The translations under genes were made by a program, and so were the position numbers. From NCBI GenBank assembly GCA_029964075.1, contig CM057147.1:15335513-15399512 (forward strand): a DNA stretch of 64,000 nucleotides, given 5' to 3'. This DNA is from Patiria pectinifera (Eukaryota; Echinodermata; Asteroidea; Valvatida; Asterinidae). Position 1 is the first letter of the stretch. Each line of letters starts with the position of its first letter. The notes under the pieces are model-generated. The model was not told where the DNA came from. It made no database searches and worked only from the letters and a program-made list of their open reading frames with translations. Below are positions 1 to 13,831 of the stretch, one piece after another.

Positions 1-2951
1 TTCAGAAAACTTGAGGGAGAATTTAATATTTTGTGAAATATTAAGGGAAAATTTTAAACAAAAAATGGGGAAAAATCGCAGACTCACATGTACTGATGAA
101 GAGATTTGTATAAATGTCACCCTGCATTGTTTCAATATGGCAATTACATGGAAAGAGGAATTCAGCAAGAAATTGCAAAAGTTGTCTTTCAGCAATAACA
201 TTTAATCACCGCCGGCCGCGCCGGTGAACGTTTGATTGCATTGCACTTTGTGTCATGTGTGCTTGAACGAATGAATGAGCACAGTTTATCTTATCAGCTG
301 AATATCTTTGACGAAATAGTACTCCTAATAAAAACCATACCAGCTGATGCGTGAAAAGAAAAAAATAATACCGAATTTCCTTCCTAATAACTAATGACCA
401 TTAAGAGGGGGAACAAAAATAAAGAAATGAAATCGTCTCTTATCACTTTACCCACATCTTTGATCGCGTTTCAGGAAGGCATATTGAAGCATGCTTCCTT
501 CAATATCAGAATAGCTTTCTGCTCAAGCTCTCCGTCCCAGAACAAATAATTCCCCCTCGCAAACTGCTGCCGGTGATTAATAAGCCAATATGAACACATC
601 CGCTCCAGTAACACAGCCCCCTAGCAGGGGCTTTTTGTGCCGGTCTCCGTGTTTCAGCGGCAAGGGGGGAAAAGTGGGGACAGAAAAGAAAGAGAAAGAG
701 AAAAAAAAGGACTCATTTAGGGTGCAATCAAGCAGGGGAAACCTTGATGGGATATAAGGCTAGTGGCGATTCGGGGGAAAGAAACTGGTGTCCCTCACGG
801 GCTTTTCTTCCTTCTGCTTTAGTGCTGATGGGAGCTTGTATTAGCACCGGTACCCTGCTCCGACCACTTCCAATTTTTTTTTTATTTAACGTTGAAACAA
901 GCGCGGGGTAATGCACTAATGCCTCTTCCGCCTCCAGGAAAATCTTCATTTAGTTCAGATTTGTCCTCATTTGGGCCGTCTCTCCGAGCACTCGCCTGTC
1001 TCACTCTTTCCCGGATTCCCTTTTCCGGGCAGAGTAACAATGGCCGTAGAGTGTTTCTCAGTCTGATATATAACAAAAAAATGGGTGTTTTTCTTGTGCG
1101 TGGGGGACCCGAGATGCTCCCCACAAGGGGTTAGACCTATCGGTCTGTTCTTGTAGTTACTTCTGGCCTCAGGTTGTCAAGTTTCAAGGATTGTAATATT
1201 CTTCCTTCATTCCAAGAACAATAAAAAAAAATAAAAATCAAAAAAACGGGAACAGGATGGCCTCTCTTGCTCTGGGTATTATTAAAAGTGTCACAGAGAC
1301 TTGTTATTTGGGGGTACTGTATCAGAAAAGCAAATGATTAATAAAAAAATAAAAAAAAATATTAGAGTAGATTTGATATTACATTGTACCTTGGGGAAAA
1401 AAGATCATGGGAATGATGATTACTTTTGCAAGTAAAAAGAATTCCAGCTGGGTTTTTATTTTTCCTAGGTTTGTGTGTGTGAGATCAGAATTTCAACATC
1501 AGTATTTAAAGGAGTGTTTATAAGTACAATACAGACGGGCATATATCAAGATTTGTTTTCTGGTAGAGTTGGCATTTTGCCATGTAAAAATGAAATAATT
1601 GTCTGAGCTACTGTCATTTCTGGCCTGAAAGCCTTTACTTTAAATAGATTGCTTGTACCTGGCTATTAAAGAAAACAATTTAGAAAATAAAACATGAGTT
1701 GTCAAATGCAGTTTGAGATTAATAAATTGTTAATTGAAAAAATCTCATGTTTGCAGTTCCCTCATACCAGCATAGTCCAAATGTTACCCTGCATTAGCAC
1801 AGTATATTTTTTTCCAATTTGCCAAAGCAGTCAATCAATCAATCCAAACACTTAACATAAACTTACTGATGGCTTTAACTCTGTCTCCCCCCCCCCCCCT
1901 TGCGAAAGTGCCACAGGGGTCAATCTAATCCGATTATTTCCAGTTGGAAAACACTGACCTTCCAATTTACGAGGCCAGGCATATAAAGCAGCCAATCAAA
2001 ATCAGCCCTGCCGCAGTCACTGACAACAAAGAATTTTAATTGGTGGCAGCAGATTGCTCATGTGAACACCATTACAAAAAAAAGAGAAGACAAGAGACGA
2101 TTGATAAAATAAAGCTACAACAGTCAGCTTTATTTGCAGCGCGTTTGATAAATTTCGATCCCAAAGCAAATACTGGAAAGGCCATCTGCTAAGTATCAAC
2201 AGAGATATCGATTCCATCATCAAGCAAGCCTAATAATTTGATTGACTGCCCGTTATCTTGCCCTGGTGGAACACAGTAGCCATCTCTCCCCCCCCCTTCA
2301 TTTATCATCTCTCTTCATCAGGTTGTCATTAAAATCCTGCCAACCGTTGGCCGTGCATGCGTTCTTCGGGTTTTCCTTCTCCACGGTTTGTTTGTTTGTA
2401 GTGTGTATACACAATGTCTGCGTCCCCTCTCTCGAAAGCAAAGATGGAGATTGCAGAGAGAGAGGCTTCTACGGTTTCTGCTCCATTTGACAAGCACTAG
2501 GGCTATGCATGGCAGCTACTCAGTAGAGGGGGGGGGGTTGTGTGTGTCTGTGTGTCTCTCTTTGCCTCGCTCTCTCTTTGTCAACAGCACTAGCAAAAAC
2601 AACCCAAGGACTCCGCCTTCTACTCCATGCTCCTTTAAATATGCGAGCGAGACTCATTGACTGAGCAGGGGAGGGGGTGCTAGCTATCCAGCCAGCGAGC
2701 CCAGTTTTGATGCATTGCTATTGCCCTCCCTGTTTCCCCTGTGTCAACACAGGCACAACTCCCGAGGTGTTGGCAAAAGGGCTCTGGGAGTGAATATCAA
2801 CAGTTCGGGGGAGCTCCAACAGGGGGAAAAAAAAGAAAAAAAATCTGCCCTATATGCCGGGCCGGTTTAATTAGTTGCAGCAGCCGCATTAACGGGTGTG
2901 TGTTGTTTGGCTGATAAAAAACGAAAGAAGCCACGATAGCTGGGAGAAATT
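1..2951. other. No gene seen: upstream or intronic DNA
   Basis: Open frames here are short (up to about 80 codons) and show no recognisable domain, no splice-bounded exon and no AUTS2 similarity. The DNA is AT-rich with poly-A and C-run simple sequence (for example 1890-1900 and 2287-2295). I cannot tell whether it is 5' flank or the first intron. Confidence 0.5.
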
Positions 2952-4100
2952 TATATAAAAAAAAAAGGGGAGTGGGTCATATGGATCAGTGGGCGACGAC
3001 GGCAGTGGATGTGTTCTGATAAACGCTGCGGGACTCGATCGACCGAGAGCACCCCATCGACTGTATTATGCGTGAGTGATGCATGCTGTGCATGTGCCTT
3101 GTGGACTCGCCGGTGAAGCTGAATACATGTGTTATGGGGCAATAGAAACGGATACAGGCTCTGTGGGCTGGCATTGTTGTGGCACACATATTCGGCCCCG
3201 CTGCATGCATACACACACACTCACAGACCGGCGCTGAATGGAACAGGACGTGGGGCGGTTTGAATAATACACACAGCCCCGGCAGTAGCAGAAGAAAAAA
3301 CCCTCTCGCGCAAACAGTGCCTCAGTTCAACAACGGAGCGGGTTTTTCTTTTTTTTGCGGAAACCTTATTTTTGGTTGGGCGAACGCTTGCCCAATCGAT
3401 GGATTGAATTTGGGTAGGACTGCGGAACACTACAGGGCTTGCATATTGGCTGCCTGCGTGTGAGTGTGGATACCGCCTGCATGCATGCTGTGTGGGGGAG
3501 AGGCTCATAGCTATTACAGGCACAAGCCGTGTGTGCTCTGTGTGCACTGTGTGAATACACTTAGTACCAGCACTGTATATTGCTTTGTTCCTGAGACGTT
3601 CTCTGTCGGCTCCCTGGATTTGTACATCTGTGGCCCACCCATTGGATACCCCTATGCAACATTTGCTGGTGGATTATTTGAATGCTGTTATGGCTTTGTG
3701 ATGGATGTTTGAACACTTGTTCATGCACATGCGTCTGTGAAGATTTACAACTCCTTGTGTAGCACAGTGGACCTTACACCTATACACGCATTGTGCAAGC
3801 GACAGCTCTGCGCTTACATGTACATGTAGAACAGCGAGGACTCATTACAGAAACACACCACAACCAATGGCAGGATTTTAGCTTTTTGTGTGGAACAGGC
3901 CGCTTTGAATTTTGTGATAATCTTCTACCACCACGTCAGAGCTTTCAACAGTCAGGATTAGAATCAATCCATCTTGTATTGCCAAGGATTATTTATTATT
4001 GTTTGCCGGCTGGAGCGTTGGATTTCTACATTCTGCGTCGTCGCCGGGAAACTGATATTTCATATCGATATTTAGTTGTACTGATTTGCTTGGATCGGAG
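2952..4100 (+). promoter_or_regulatory. Speculative promoter and 5' noncoding exon
   Basis: A TATATAAA box at 2952-2959 is followed 36 bp later by an initiator-like TCAGTG at 2986-2991. The next kilobase is richer in CpG than its surroundings (for example ggcgacgacgg and ctcgatcgaccgag). It ends at a good 5' splice site, GGAG|gtaaga, at 4101. This could be the first, noncoding exon of the AUTS2-like gene, whose coding exons need an upstream start. Nothing in the translation supports coding, and such motifs occur by chance. Transcript data would decide. Confidence 0.18.
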
Positions 4101-4839
4101 GTAAGAAACAATCTTTTGTCTGCAAACATGAGATACTTTTTTTTTAAATTGAAGAGAAGCAGTTGAAATTGGTAGTCTCTTTAATTAAAATTATTTGTCT
4201 GGGTTTCTTTAGAGCCATTTGTCTTTGCGCTTGATTATTTGGCCATGTCACTTGTCTCTTCATTACGTCTATTTCTCGGGGCTTTTCCGTAGCAATTTGT
4301 CGGGGTGTTGATTAGTATCTGTCTGCATGGCTGTTTGTCACTGTCACTGTCAGAGCGTGTGTATACATTTCAGCCTGTAACTCAAAAGAATTTTGCCAAG
4401 CAGCCTTGGAAATGTATTCCAGTTGCATCCATTGACGAGCATTAGGCATCAAGTTGAGGCACGAGACAGTATTAGGACTGCAGTAAATCCCAGAAACTGT
4501 TGGGGGAGTGTTTTGTGAACGGAAAGTACACCTGTGTGCCATTTGGTTAATGACTTTGCAGGCTGATTGATTATTTTGGCTTTGTGTGTTTTGCTTTCAG
4601 TAATTATTTTCTTTCTTTTTTCATGAACATCTGTTAATGTGAATTCCAGCTGCTTAATGTTGTTTGTTTGCACTCCAAAGTCGACACTGATGATTTTTTC
4701 CCACAGTAGCTTAATTTCCATCCATGACTGAGCAGTCATGTCAGATTGAAACATCTTCCCCATTTCCAGCCCCTGGAAAACCAACTACATCCCCCCCTAT
4801 TCTCCAGAGTGGTACCTCCTGTGAGTGCATGCCAGCCTG

Positions 4840-4960
4840 TGCTATGTCTGACCCTTTAATTGGTCAATTAGGGGGGCCTGTAATCAAATTAAGTCCGGGG
4901 CATTAAAATCAATAAACACTGGCTGTGCTCCTAATGCAGGCATAATTGGCAGGCTGATGG
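4840..4960. promoter_or_regulatory. Candidate enhancer: homeodomain and forkhead sites
   Basis: Within 120 bp there is a near-palindrome AATTGGTCAATTAG (4857-4870), TAATCAAATTAA, a CATTAA, a forkhead-type AATAAACA and CATAATTGG. Such TAAT-dense, repeat-free patches are typical of developmental enhancers, and AUTS2 introns in vertebrates are known for conserved noncoding elements. Conservation cannot be tested here. Confidence 0.25.
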
Positions 4961-7900
4961 TGGAGCTGGCGTATAACTGCAACGTGGTTAGAGATAACTG
5001 CATTAAGTCTGCCACATTGGGCCATTTCTCAGTGAATTGTATGCAGTTGACATGCACTGTGAGAGTGCATGCACATCCACACTTGATTTCTGTGTGGTGC
5101 TCTTGTGTGCTGCCCTCTAGAGTTCATCTTGAATCAACCTCTTACATTAGAAATGCTTTATGTACCGGTACCGTACTTAATTAACAGCAGAAGAGTCTGC
5201 CTTTTGTGGACTGTCTTATCGAGAGTCCATATAATTTAACGTATTCTAGGATCAGAATCTTGTAAAAAAAAATTGGTGTTACTCTACACATACCGGTACA
5301 ATAATCATGCTTGGTCAATATTTGAAATGAAATTGAAAACGATAAATATGTGAAATATCAACGAATACCAATTGTCATTTACCATAGTATCTTCAATTTT
5401 AGTTCAAAGTCTCCTTAAATTTGTCTGAAAGTACACAAATTGTAGGTTGAAACTTGACAAATATACATGTATATCACTGTGAAAGAAGTTTAAGTTTTTG
5501 ACACATCTCTCAAAAAAAATTGACAGCCAAAAATTCTTGTTCTCATCCTTGAATTTGATGGATGCTCGATTTTTTCCTCTCTTCTTCTCTAATTTGAGCA
5601 ACAGAAAACCCATCATGTTTGTTCGAATGGTCTGACTTGGTTTCTCGGATGGCACGTTGTATGGATTCCCAATCATTGCGTTCCCAAAAAGCCTTCCCTC
5701 AAACAAGAAGAGTTTCAAAAACTCTCGCTTGGGTAATTTGGGAAGCCATGCGATGCCGGAACTCTTTTAATTCGGGTAGCATTTTTCCCCCATTAGCCCA
5801 AGAGTTTGACAACAGATCATTGACTTGGAACGTCACTCAGAGCTTTCTGAAATTCTGCTGGGAAAGTACTAACCTACTTCTTTGTGTTTATCCCCTGCTT
5901 TTTTTTATATATCTATATCCCTGAATTTCATTCACTCTAGACTCCTGTAAGAGTGTAGTTGTTCCCCTGATTGTCAAAAAAAAAAAGAATTCTGGTTTTT
6001 ATCACATGATGTGAGCGAAGGGCTTCGGTGATTTCCATTGTCAGCTTGTGATTAGGTTTTCGTTTTTACGGCTTCCGTGATTTTCCCCGCTTTTGTTCGG
6101 TGTTTGAAAGCCGGGATTTACAGAGTGTTGTCAACAGCATCAACAACCGCCTAGGGCTGTCTGGCCACGGCCTCTCCTTCTCATTGATTGTTGGGTGTTT
6201 ATAGTTTGGTTCTCCCCTTTCTCCATTGATTGGTGGGTGTTTATAGGTTGCTTTGCTCGGGAAAAAAGAGAAAGAAAAAATCACCATGCTTGTCAAGGGA
6301 TTGTGAGCATGTCAAAAAGGCAGTATTCAAAAAGTCTGATAGCCTGCTACGCTCCTCGTTAAAATATAAAGGCTTTTCAGGGAAAGTTAAACAAGGATCT
6401 ATTCACAAAACATCTTGCGTGAAGCCATATTATACAGTGCAGCCTCTTGACTGCTGTACGTTTACATGTACCGTACTATGTTTATTGTATTGCAAAGGAA
6501 TGCCCCTAGCCTAGTGAATTTACCAAATTAGACAGGTTTCGAATGGAGTTTTTGTTCAATACTGTACAATAATGTCCATTTTATCTTTCATTAGAAACAA
6601 CACAGTTTTGTATCTGGCATGGCTTTTGAAAATCAGGACCTCAACGATAAAACCATTGGATGGGCTTAGCACAAGCAGGACAATAAATTTGTCAGACCAA
6701 TTTAGGTCCGTTTTATATATCGACAATAATGTATTCCAACTTCAAAATCCAGTTGTTATGAGGTATCGGAAGCCTGTTTTTAGACCCTATGCACTACTGG
6801 TACATTAGACATCCTAGTCTTTTTTTGTCTTCCAGCTCATCCACTTGTCTCCACTAGTGATTCTTTGAAACATATTCTTGGTTTCCATGCAACTTTGATA
6901 CCCCCATTTTCTTTTACTGCGAAGTGATTGGTTTCTTGAGTTTCTGGACATAAATACTTGTGAGTAAATTTTTGAACAAAAAAAGGGAATGTTGTCTTGC
7001 AGATTGTTGTTGATGGTGATGATAAACATTTTTTTTTTATATTGGTCATGTCTAATTTGAGACACCTGTCTGTCATTCAATTATGAAACCTGACTACAAA
7101 AATCATCACAGTCTGTTAATAGACATTAACCCATGGCAAGGTTACATGTCAACCTAAACTCTGCAAGTTACCTGCAAGAAGGATGTTTGGATAGGCAGCA
7201 AAGGCACAGGGTCAGTATTGAGAAACTGTCAGCATATGTTGACAAGGATGTTTGCCTGGAATGCGGATATGAAAATGGACCATATTTTGCCATAAAGTGG
7301 CCGCATTTACATTGTAGTATTCACCCAGCCCCCTCATTTAGGGTTGTCCAATCTTTCTGCCATTTTCCCCTAAATTGCATGTCAAGTGAATTTATGCACA
7401 TGTATGTAAATGTATGCATTGAAGGCAAACATGAAAACGGATTGAATATTTCCGTATGCATATATCAACATGTAACTGTGCCACATTTCGCCAATTTGAC
7501 CTGTAGCAGAGTTGGCCTACTTTCCGCAATTTTCCCACCGTCCTGAATTGACTGCATGCATGCCCTGAATGTGACATTCCCATAACATGCAGAAAAAGTC
7601 ACAATCTCGCCGATTATAAACTGATAAATTGCTTAAAATGTCTGACCCTTCCACCGTTCATTGCATTGATTACCACATTAACATCATCCCCAGAAAAAAA
7701 GTCAAGCACCGAAATGTTCAAGTCTTTGGATTTCCCAGAGCTGACATGTCCGTGGTTTATAGTTCAGAAGTACTTGACTGCATGAATTCTGGAAGCCAGA
7801 CAGTTGTTTTTTTTCTCCACTGTGCTTTTCAGATAAGTACTTGGAGTGGAACAGCTGTAAAAGTCCAGCACACAATTGCAGTACAAATACAGGCCCGGGT

Positions 7901-10900
7901 GATTTATCTTATATCGTTATTGATTCGGGATATCTTTGTGACAAGCGAACATGCGATAGAGTGGAGGGGGAAAAGAAAAAGAAAAATAGGATTAGTTGGA
8001 AAATGCCTATCACTGTAGTATGATGTCATTTATAGACATTTATGGATTATTTGATACAGAAGTAATTACTTAAACAAAAAAATCAAGATACCGGTACCAT
8101 TTGATAATGTCTAGCAGTGTACATGTAAGTTGGTGCCTGTTTATAGTGTAAATCGAGGACACACGTACTTTATAAACGTACTTTAAAGCTGTGTCCACAA
8201 AAAAAAATTCACAATTATATTAAGTCCAGCATATTTTCCCCATCAAGCATGCTTTTATGTCAGACTGATTAATTTGATCCTACCGGTATTTCAACTGCAA
8301 CCTCTAAGACGTAGCCAGCGAGCCATTCCTAAAATACCAAGGAATTCAAGAGAATATGAAATCAAGGGAGAAAATTTGACTAACCCAATTTTTTTTGGCA
8401 TTGTGCCCCGCACAAATCCAGTTATTTTCAACCAGGAAGGGAAACGAATGGCTGGCTCCTTTCGGTGAAGAAAATACTGGTCAAATACTGTTTTGTCCAC
8501 GATCAAACAGAAGTGTCCTACAGCTAAGATCAGTACAAGGCCTTTCTCATCATCGGTGAAAACCGCTCTAAATAGTCTGCAGCACAGACACAAGCTCTCC
8601 GGGGACAACCAACTAACAAGGTTTTGACCCACATCTGACAGATTATCCCGACTCTGTTTTTCCTGTCTGCTATTCAGGTTAAAAAAAAAGTTGCCCCTTT
8701 CACGCTCAAAATCCTTTCGGCACGGAGCAGCGAGGCGATAACGAAAACGGAGAGAAAGGGGAAAAAGGTGGCGGTTGTGGTAGGCACAAAGCCATCGGGG
8801 CATGCGGTTAATCTGTTCTTGAATAAAAAAGAAAAGCACGATCCTTTCTGTTGGGTCTTTTTTCCCCTTTTTTTTTTTGAGGGGGTTGTTGTAGATCTCC
8901 GGAGGTATGTATACTTAGCGCAGAATCGTTGGGGCTTTGTTGGCGGCCATGATTGTCGGATTTGTGTGTGTGTGTGTGTGCTTAATGACGTGGTAGCTCT
9001 CTGTGCATTCCCTGTGCACCGTGCATCGCTAAGTCGTTTACTATACCTGTATGTGCTCATTTTGTTTGGGGATTTATGTGGCTGAGCAGCCTGAAGTGGG
9101 TTTTTTTTGGTCCGAGAGTGAGTAATGCCAACTTGGGATCATTAATTCTAGGCCCCGTTGATAGGAAGACCCAAAAACCTGGAATTTCATTACGGATTAC
9201 TGTTTAAGGTTGGGGCGATAGTACACCATCATCACATGGAGTACAGGTAAGGTTTATATGAATTCCGTCCCATGGTTTGGCATGTTTGGTTTGTGCGGAA
9301 TAATGCTTAGAATAACAGGCATACACTTATAACTGACATTATTGTGCATTTGTATGCGTGATGGCAGGCTCTCAAGTTGAGTCAACAACTTGAAACTGTT
9401 TGTTCTTTTACTTGTGTTTGATAAGATTAGGAGCCAGCGTGTTTTGCATTGTACAGTGTGCAATTGTACTGGAACATGCCTTGTACCATATTTGCCATTG
9501 TACAAATCTCCTGTTGTACTAGTGTGTACCGTATGTTGGTGCATATTTATGAAGACCGTACATGTACGTGTACATCCGCAACCGTTTCACTATGTTTTCC
9601 CCATTACATGTAAATTACAAAATCTTCTTGTGATTCATGATAACCAAAGATTGGAACATCAACACTAATGAGGATGAGAATCCACTTTTAATTTTGTAAA
9701 CATTTACATAATCTTTGAAGCACTATTTGAACATTTAGTCAACACTTTACAGAGGCTAAGCACAGTTAGGGAAAATGTTGAAAAGACTTTGAATTTCGCA
9801 TCGGTATTCTACCTGCTTTTTTTGTTTTTTTAGCTGATGGTTTTTTTTTTATTTTAAAAAAAGTTTCATTCAGTAAAAATCATTATTCCAAAGAGTGAAT
9901 ACGGATTGCACCTCGCTAAAGAAAGAGAGCAGAATTTTACAGATGTATTATGTTTTGTGCCTTACATTATAAATAATTCACACAGTCTATTCTTATTTAC
10001 ATGCATACTGCGACAAATCGCACAACCTTGTATTTTTTTTTTCTGCGGGCGGGCAGGCAAGTACCAGTAGCCCCATTGTGACAGCCGCCACGCACATCTC
10101 CCGACATTAGTCATCCTGTCAGAGCCGAGTGTAATTTTACAACCTGGTGGTGTGATAGAGAACAAGGTTACCATGGCATTTTGTCAGCAGGCTTTTCATT
10201 ATTGCACCTCCTCTGCCAGTGTAGAGGACTCAATCATGGAGAGGTTGGAGGGGAAGGGGGGGGGGGGTAGAAATTGACCGGGCATTGTAAAGCCTGACAT
10301 ATGGTGGTGGATGCAGGGCGTGAAATTCTGCACACGGCCACTCTGTCCGGTTGATGATTTAGGGCTTCTCAACAGGGCGCCGCGTTCCTTTGTTGTTTTA
10401 ATTGTACGTGTGTTGGGTTGGAAGGTTGTTGTTGGGAGGAGGGGGGGGGGTCGGGGTGTTGGAGCAAGTCTGTGGCCTGGCAATCGCCTGTAGGTTTATA
10501 CAGCGAACCCCCATCCTCACCACGGTTGGTGTTGTGTGTTCAGAGCACTTCCCCCGCGCCTCCGCCAAGAAGTGGGCCCTGGAGTGCTGTGCACACAATC
10601 GAGATGTGATTTCTCCCACCGGTTCGAGTGCTCTAATGCAGTAGTGTTCCATTAACATGTTTGCTTTGGCCACGCTCGTGATTGGGTTAACGATCAGGGC
10701 CCCGGCGTCGCGGCTCACCGGGACCGTGCACACACTCTTGCGCAGGTTTCAATTTCCTGAACAACTTGAATATCCTCTGACGAAGACCCAAAAGGAGAAG
10801 GGAAAAAAAAAAAAAACTCTGCATCTTCAAGCGCTCCTTATTTCCAATTTGGCAGGGGGTTTCTCCTCTGACGAGCAGTCTCAAGTCCTTGCCAGCATAA

Positions 10901-12716
10901 CAAGTAGACTTCTCTTTCAACTCCCCCCCCCCCCTTGTCACTCCGTAGTACAGCTTCAAATCTCTCCCAAGTAGGGCATTCCAACCTCGTTACCTAGTCT
11001 CCTGTCTTCTTCTACACCCCCCCCCCCTTTTCACAACAACCCTTCGTTCAATAGCTGACATCCTTACACAGCATGGATTTATTCAGGAGTAGGGGAGAAG
11101 AGAAAAAAAAATGAGGACATCGGATTCAGGTCCCGGACCGTTATACTCCGTCCGCTGATTATCCCTCTCTTGGATGGCCTAAAGTACCTCTCGCCAGGTC
11201 ACTTTGTTAGCATTGATTTCCCCCCAGTAGTGCTCGGTATTGATTCACGCTCTAGTGTTTACTGTTAAACGGAGTTCAAACAGTTGATTCTTTTGGAGAG
11301 CTCGTCCCCGAGCATGGCAAATACATTTTCGGTCGGCGGAGCCTTTTTAATCACACACAACACGTTTTTATTCTTTCCTTGTCGATCAAGCAGATCTCCA
11401 ACCCGAAAACGGTGACAGCTGTTTTTGGAGTGAGAGAGTTAGTGGGGGTCCATACAGGCAGAGCTTTCACCTGGTCTGTTTTCAATAGGGGATCAGTTTG
11501 AGATATTTACCGACACCCTTCACAAAACAGATCTGTTTTTTTTGTGTGTTCGTCTATTGTGCAGCGTTTTTATAAGCAGGTGTCAAAATTCAGAGGTCTT
11601 GTCCCGGTACTTGTCCTGGTACTTAGTCCTGGGACAAACTATAGCCAAAAGAAAAAAAATTGTCTGCATCATTGACCTTTATTATTCAGCTGGTATACAG
11701 GAATAGCGCCAGCATGTAATTTGTGTCATTTCTAATAGAATATGTGAGGGTTTTACATGTAATACAGGAAAGTCACCATGCTCAGCTGCAACTCGCCTCA
11801 TAAATTTCAAGGTTTTTTTTACCATGGTCAATTTATTCGTTGTGGCAAATTGGAATGGGAGGCAATTTTATCTATACACGTAAAAAAATATATAGTGTTT
11901 GTACTTTGGGCTTAATAAAATAAAATTAAACAATGTCCATGACGGAGCCAATTAACCATGATATCTGATGAATGATTCAGACAAGTGATCCAAAACTCCT
12001 AGCTTGCAATCACCTTGACAATTCCTACAGGGGTAGATGGTGGATGTATAAGATTTGAAAATTACAGTTTTGGGTTTTATTCACTGAGCACTTAAAAAGC
12101 TTTGTCACGGACATTACATAATTGCCAGTTTCATTCATGTTCATTTTCATGAACAATTGCATGTAAGCAAATGCTCAAATAACGAGTGCATTTCTTGAAC
12201 AAAAAGTACAACAAAATAAAAAGGAAAACCCCTAAAAATCTGAATGCAGTTACATGTACCAGTACATAAAGACCTTGACGCCATATTAACTAAGCCAGAC
12301 AGTCACAAAGTCTGCCATTTGTCTAACTTGTGGCGGCTCTCTGTTCCAATTTATTTCATTATCGCTAATATTTAAACAGCTGTTGCTGTTATTTGTCACA
12401 GATGTTTTTGTTTTTTTGTCATTGTAATTTTTTTTTTATCCCTCCTGTTCATATATGAAGGACTGAATTTGCACTATTGATTATTCTTTCTTTTATTAAA
12501 GTGCACTGTGCAGTATCAGACGTAAGCGCTATAAACGGGTGTTGCTTTTTTACGAGGTTATAACTTACCGGTATACGTGTATATCTTTACACTGGTACAT
12601 GCACAATGTACATATAGAATGACGTGTTCGGACTAATTGTCTGAATTTTTTCTTTGGCACATTTACATGCCCTTTGTCATATTATTCTAAATTTTACATG
12701 TATGACTATTCATAAG
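4961..12716. other. No gene seen: noncoding DNA
   Basis: I found no recognisable exon. Scattered TACATGTA and ACCGGTA palindromes, a short TG repeat near 8963, and G- and C-runs (10255-10267, 10439-10450, 10922-10934, 11017-11027) are present. The longest open frame (minus strand, 8291-8839) has no recognisable motif. Confidence 0.5.
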
Positions 12717-13125
12717 CTTATCCCTAACCGCCCTGAATCCTTCAAAATCCTCTTTGCAAAAGTGGGGGGATTTGGAGGATTGAGGTTATAATATGGCAAA
12801 AGTGCGTTACCGATTTCGTAGGATGCACTTTGTCAAGGTCTTGGGCCGGACCTTGTGTTGTTTTTGCTCAGCCATGCATAAATACATGTTACTTTTAAGG
12901 CCTGGATTATGCTTGAAATCCTCCTGCTCCAGGATGTCACTGGCCAAGCCTCAACATATTGACAGTCACTGCCGCAGTAATTTGCAGGATTCAGGCAGTG
13001 GTCACCCCTCCATGGACCATATTCAAGAAATAATGGAGGAATTTGCAGGATTGAGGCTGTATGCTATTTTTCCATGAGGCCAATTGGCTACATTCTAGCA
13101 AAAAGGCCTAGGGAGTTAGGGTTAA
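12717..13125 (+). mobile_element. Non-autonomous element, CCTCCAAAATCCT family, copy 1
   Basis: The element is about 409 bp. Its left end is CCCTAACCGCCCTGAATCC and its right end finishes CCTAGGGAGTTAGGGTTAA, so the termini are inverted around a TTAACCCTAAC core. The inner sequence (CAGCCATGCATAAATA; AGTGGTCACCCCTCCA; GAGGAATTTGCAGGATTGAG) recurs in the same order at 49539-49927. It has no coding capacity. The superfamily is unknown. Confidence 0.7.
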
Positions 13126-13199
13126 AGTCATCTGGGTACTTTGAAATAACCTAAAATTTGGACAGTTTCACACGGTCTTTGATGCGTGTGTGTAGTGTT

Positions 13200-13312
13200 T
13201 TTTATTACCACCCCCAACCCTTCAAAATCCTACTAAATGTTTTGTTCGATTCTGTTGGAGTGAGTACTGCACTAGTAGATTGATTATGCTTTACATAGAG
13301 TCAGGCGTATGT
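13200..13312 (+). repeat. Fragment of a related TTCAAAATCC element
   Basis: The stretch begins CCCCCAACCCTTCAAAATCC and continues with TGAGTACTGCACTAGTAGA and TGATTATGCTTTACATAGAG. The reverse complement of 17170-17334 carries the same series, so these are two copies of one element, the second on the opposite strand. Its left end resembles that of the 12717 element but the interior differs. Confidence 0.6.
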
Positions 13313-13447
13313 ACATGTACAATGTATGTATGCACCACCATAATGAGAGTCCATACGTTTGGGTGTATTGAGTTATTACATGTATGCTGTTAGTGAGGAA
13401 GGTTCCTGGTACATTTAGGGTTTTTTTTACCCATGATCCCTCTCTGA

Positions 13448-13831
13448 TTAACCCCCTAGGCCCTTTTTGCTAAGAACCATCATCAATCCTCCAAAATTAC
13501 AGCACCTAAATTCTTCAAAATTGTCAGACAGTCTTGCCTCAAAATGCATTCATCCTCAATCCTCCAAAATCATCCTCATCTTCAAACACCATTCGTCCTC
13601 AATCCTCCAAAATCCCCCTATGCTTCAATCACCATTCATCCTCAATCCTCCAAAATCGTCCTATGCTTCAATCACCATTCATCCTCAATCCTCCAAAATC
13701 CTCCTATGCTTCAATCATCATTCATCCTCAATCCTCCAAAATCCTCATGTGATTCAATCACCATTCATCCTCAATCCTCTAGAATCCTCCAAAACCGCCA
13801 GGAGGATTTTGGAGGAGTGAGGAGGGTTAGG
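13448..13831 (-). mobile_element. CCTCCAAAATCCT family, copy 2, with internal 43-bp tandem array
   Basis: Read on the + strand it starts TTAACCCCCTAGGCCCTTTT, the reverse complement of the right end of copies 1 and 3. It ends GAGGAGGGTTAGGA, matching their left end, so it is inverted. Instead of the usual interior, about 13550-13780 holds five or so copies of a 43-bp unit containing CAATCCTCCAAAATCCT and ATGCTTCAATCA. Because 43 is not a multiple of three, all three frames stay open and give spurious repetitive proteins. The array looks like an amplification from the element's own terminal repeat. Confidence 0.7.

Noticed and set aside
3793-4104. 103-codon frame ending in RRRRE and a donor
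   Set aside because: The basic stretch recalls the AUTS2 N-terminus, but the rest has no similarity, the frame stops right after the donor and the alternative frames have stops. Kept only as a possible noncoding exon.
8291-8839. 182-codon open frame on the minus strand
   Set aside because: It is the longest frame outside the gene but shows no domain, is hydrophobic and basic in a random way, includes runs from simple sequence and has no splice or promoter context. Treated as chance.
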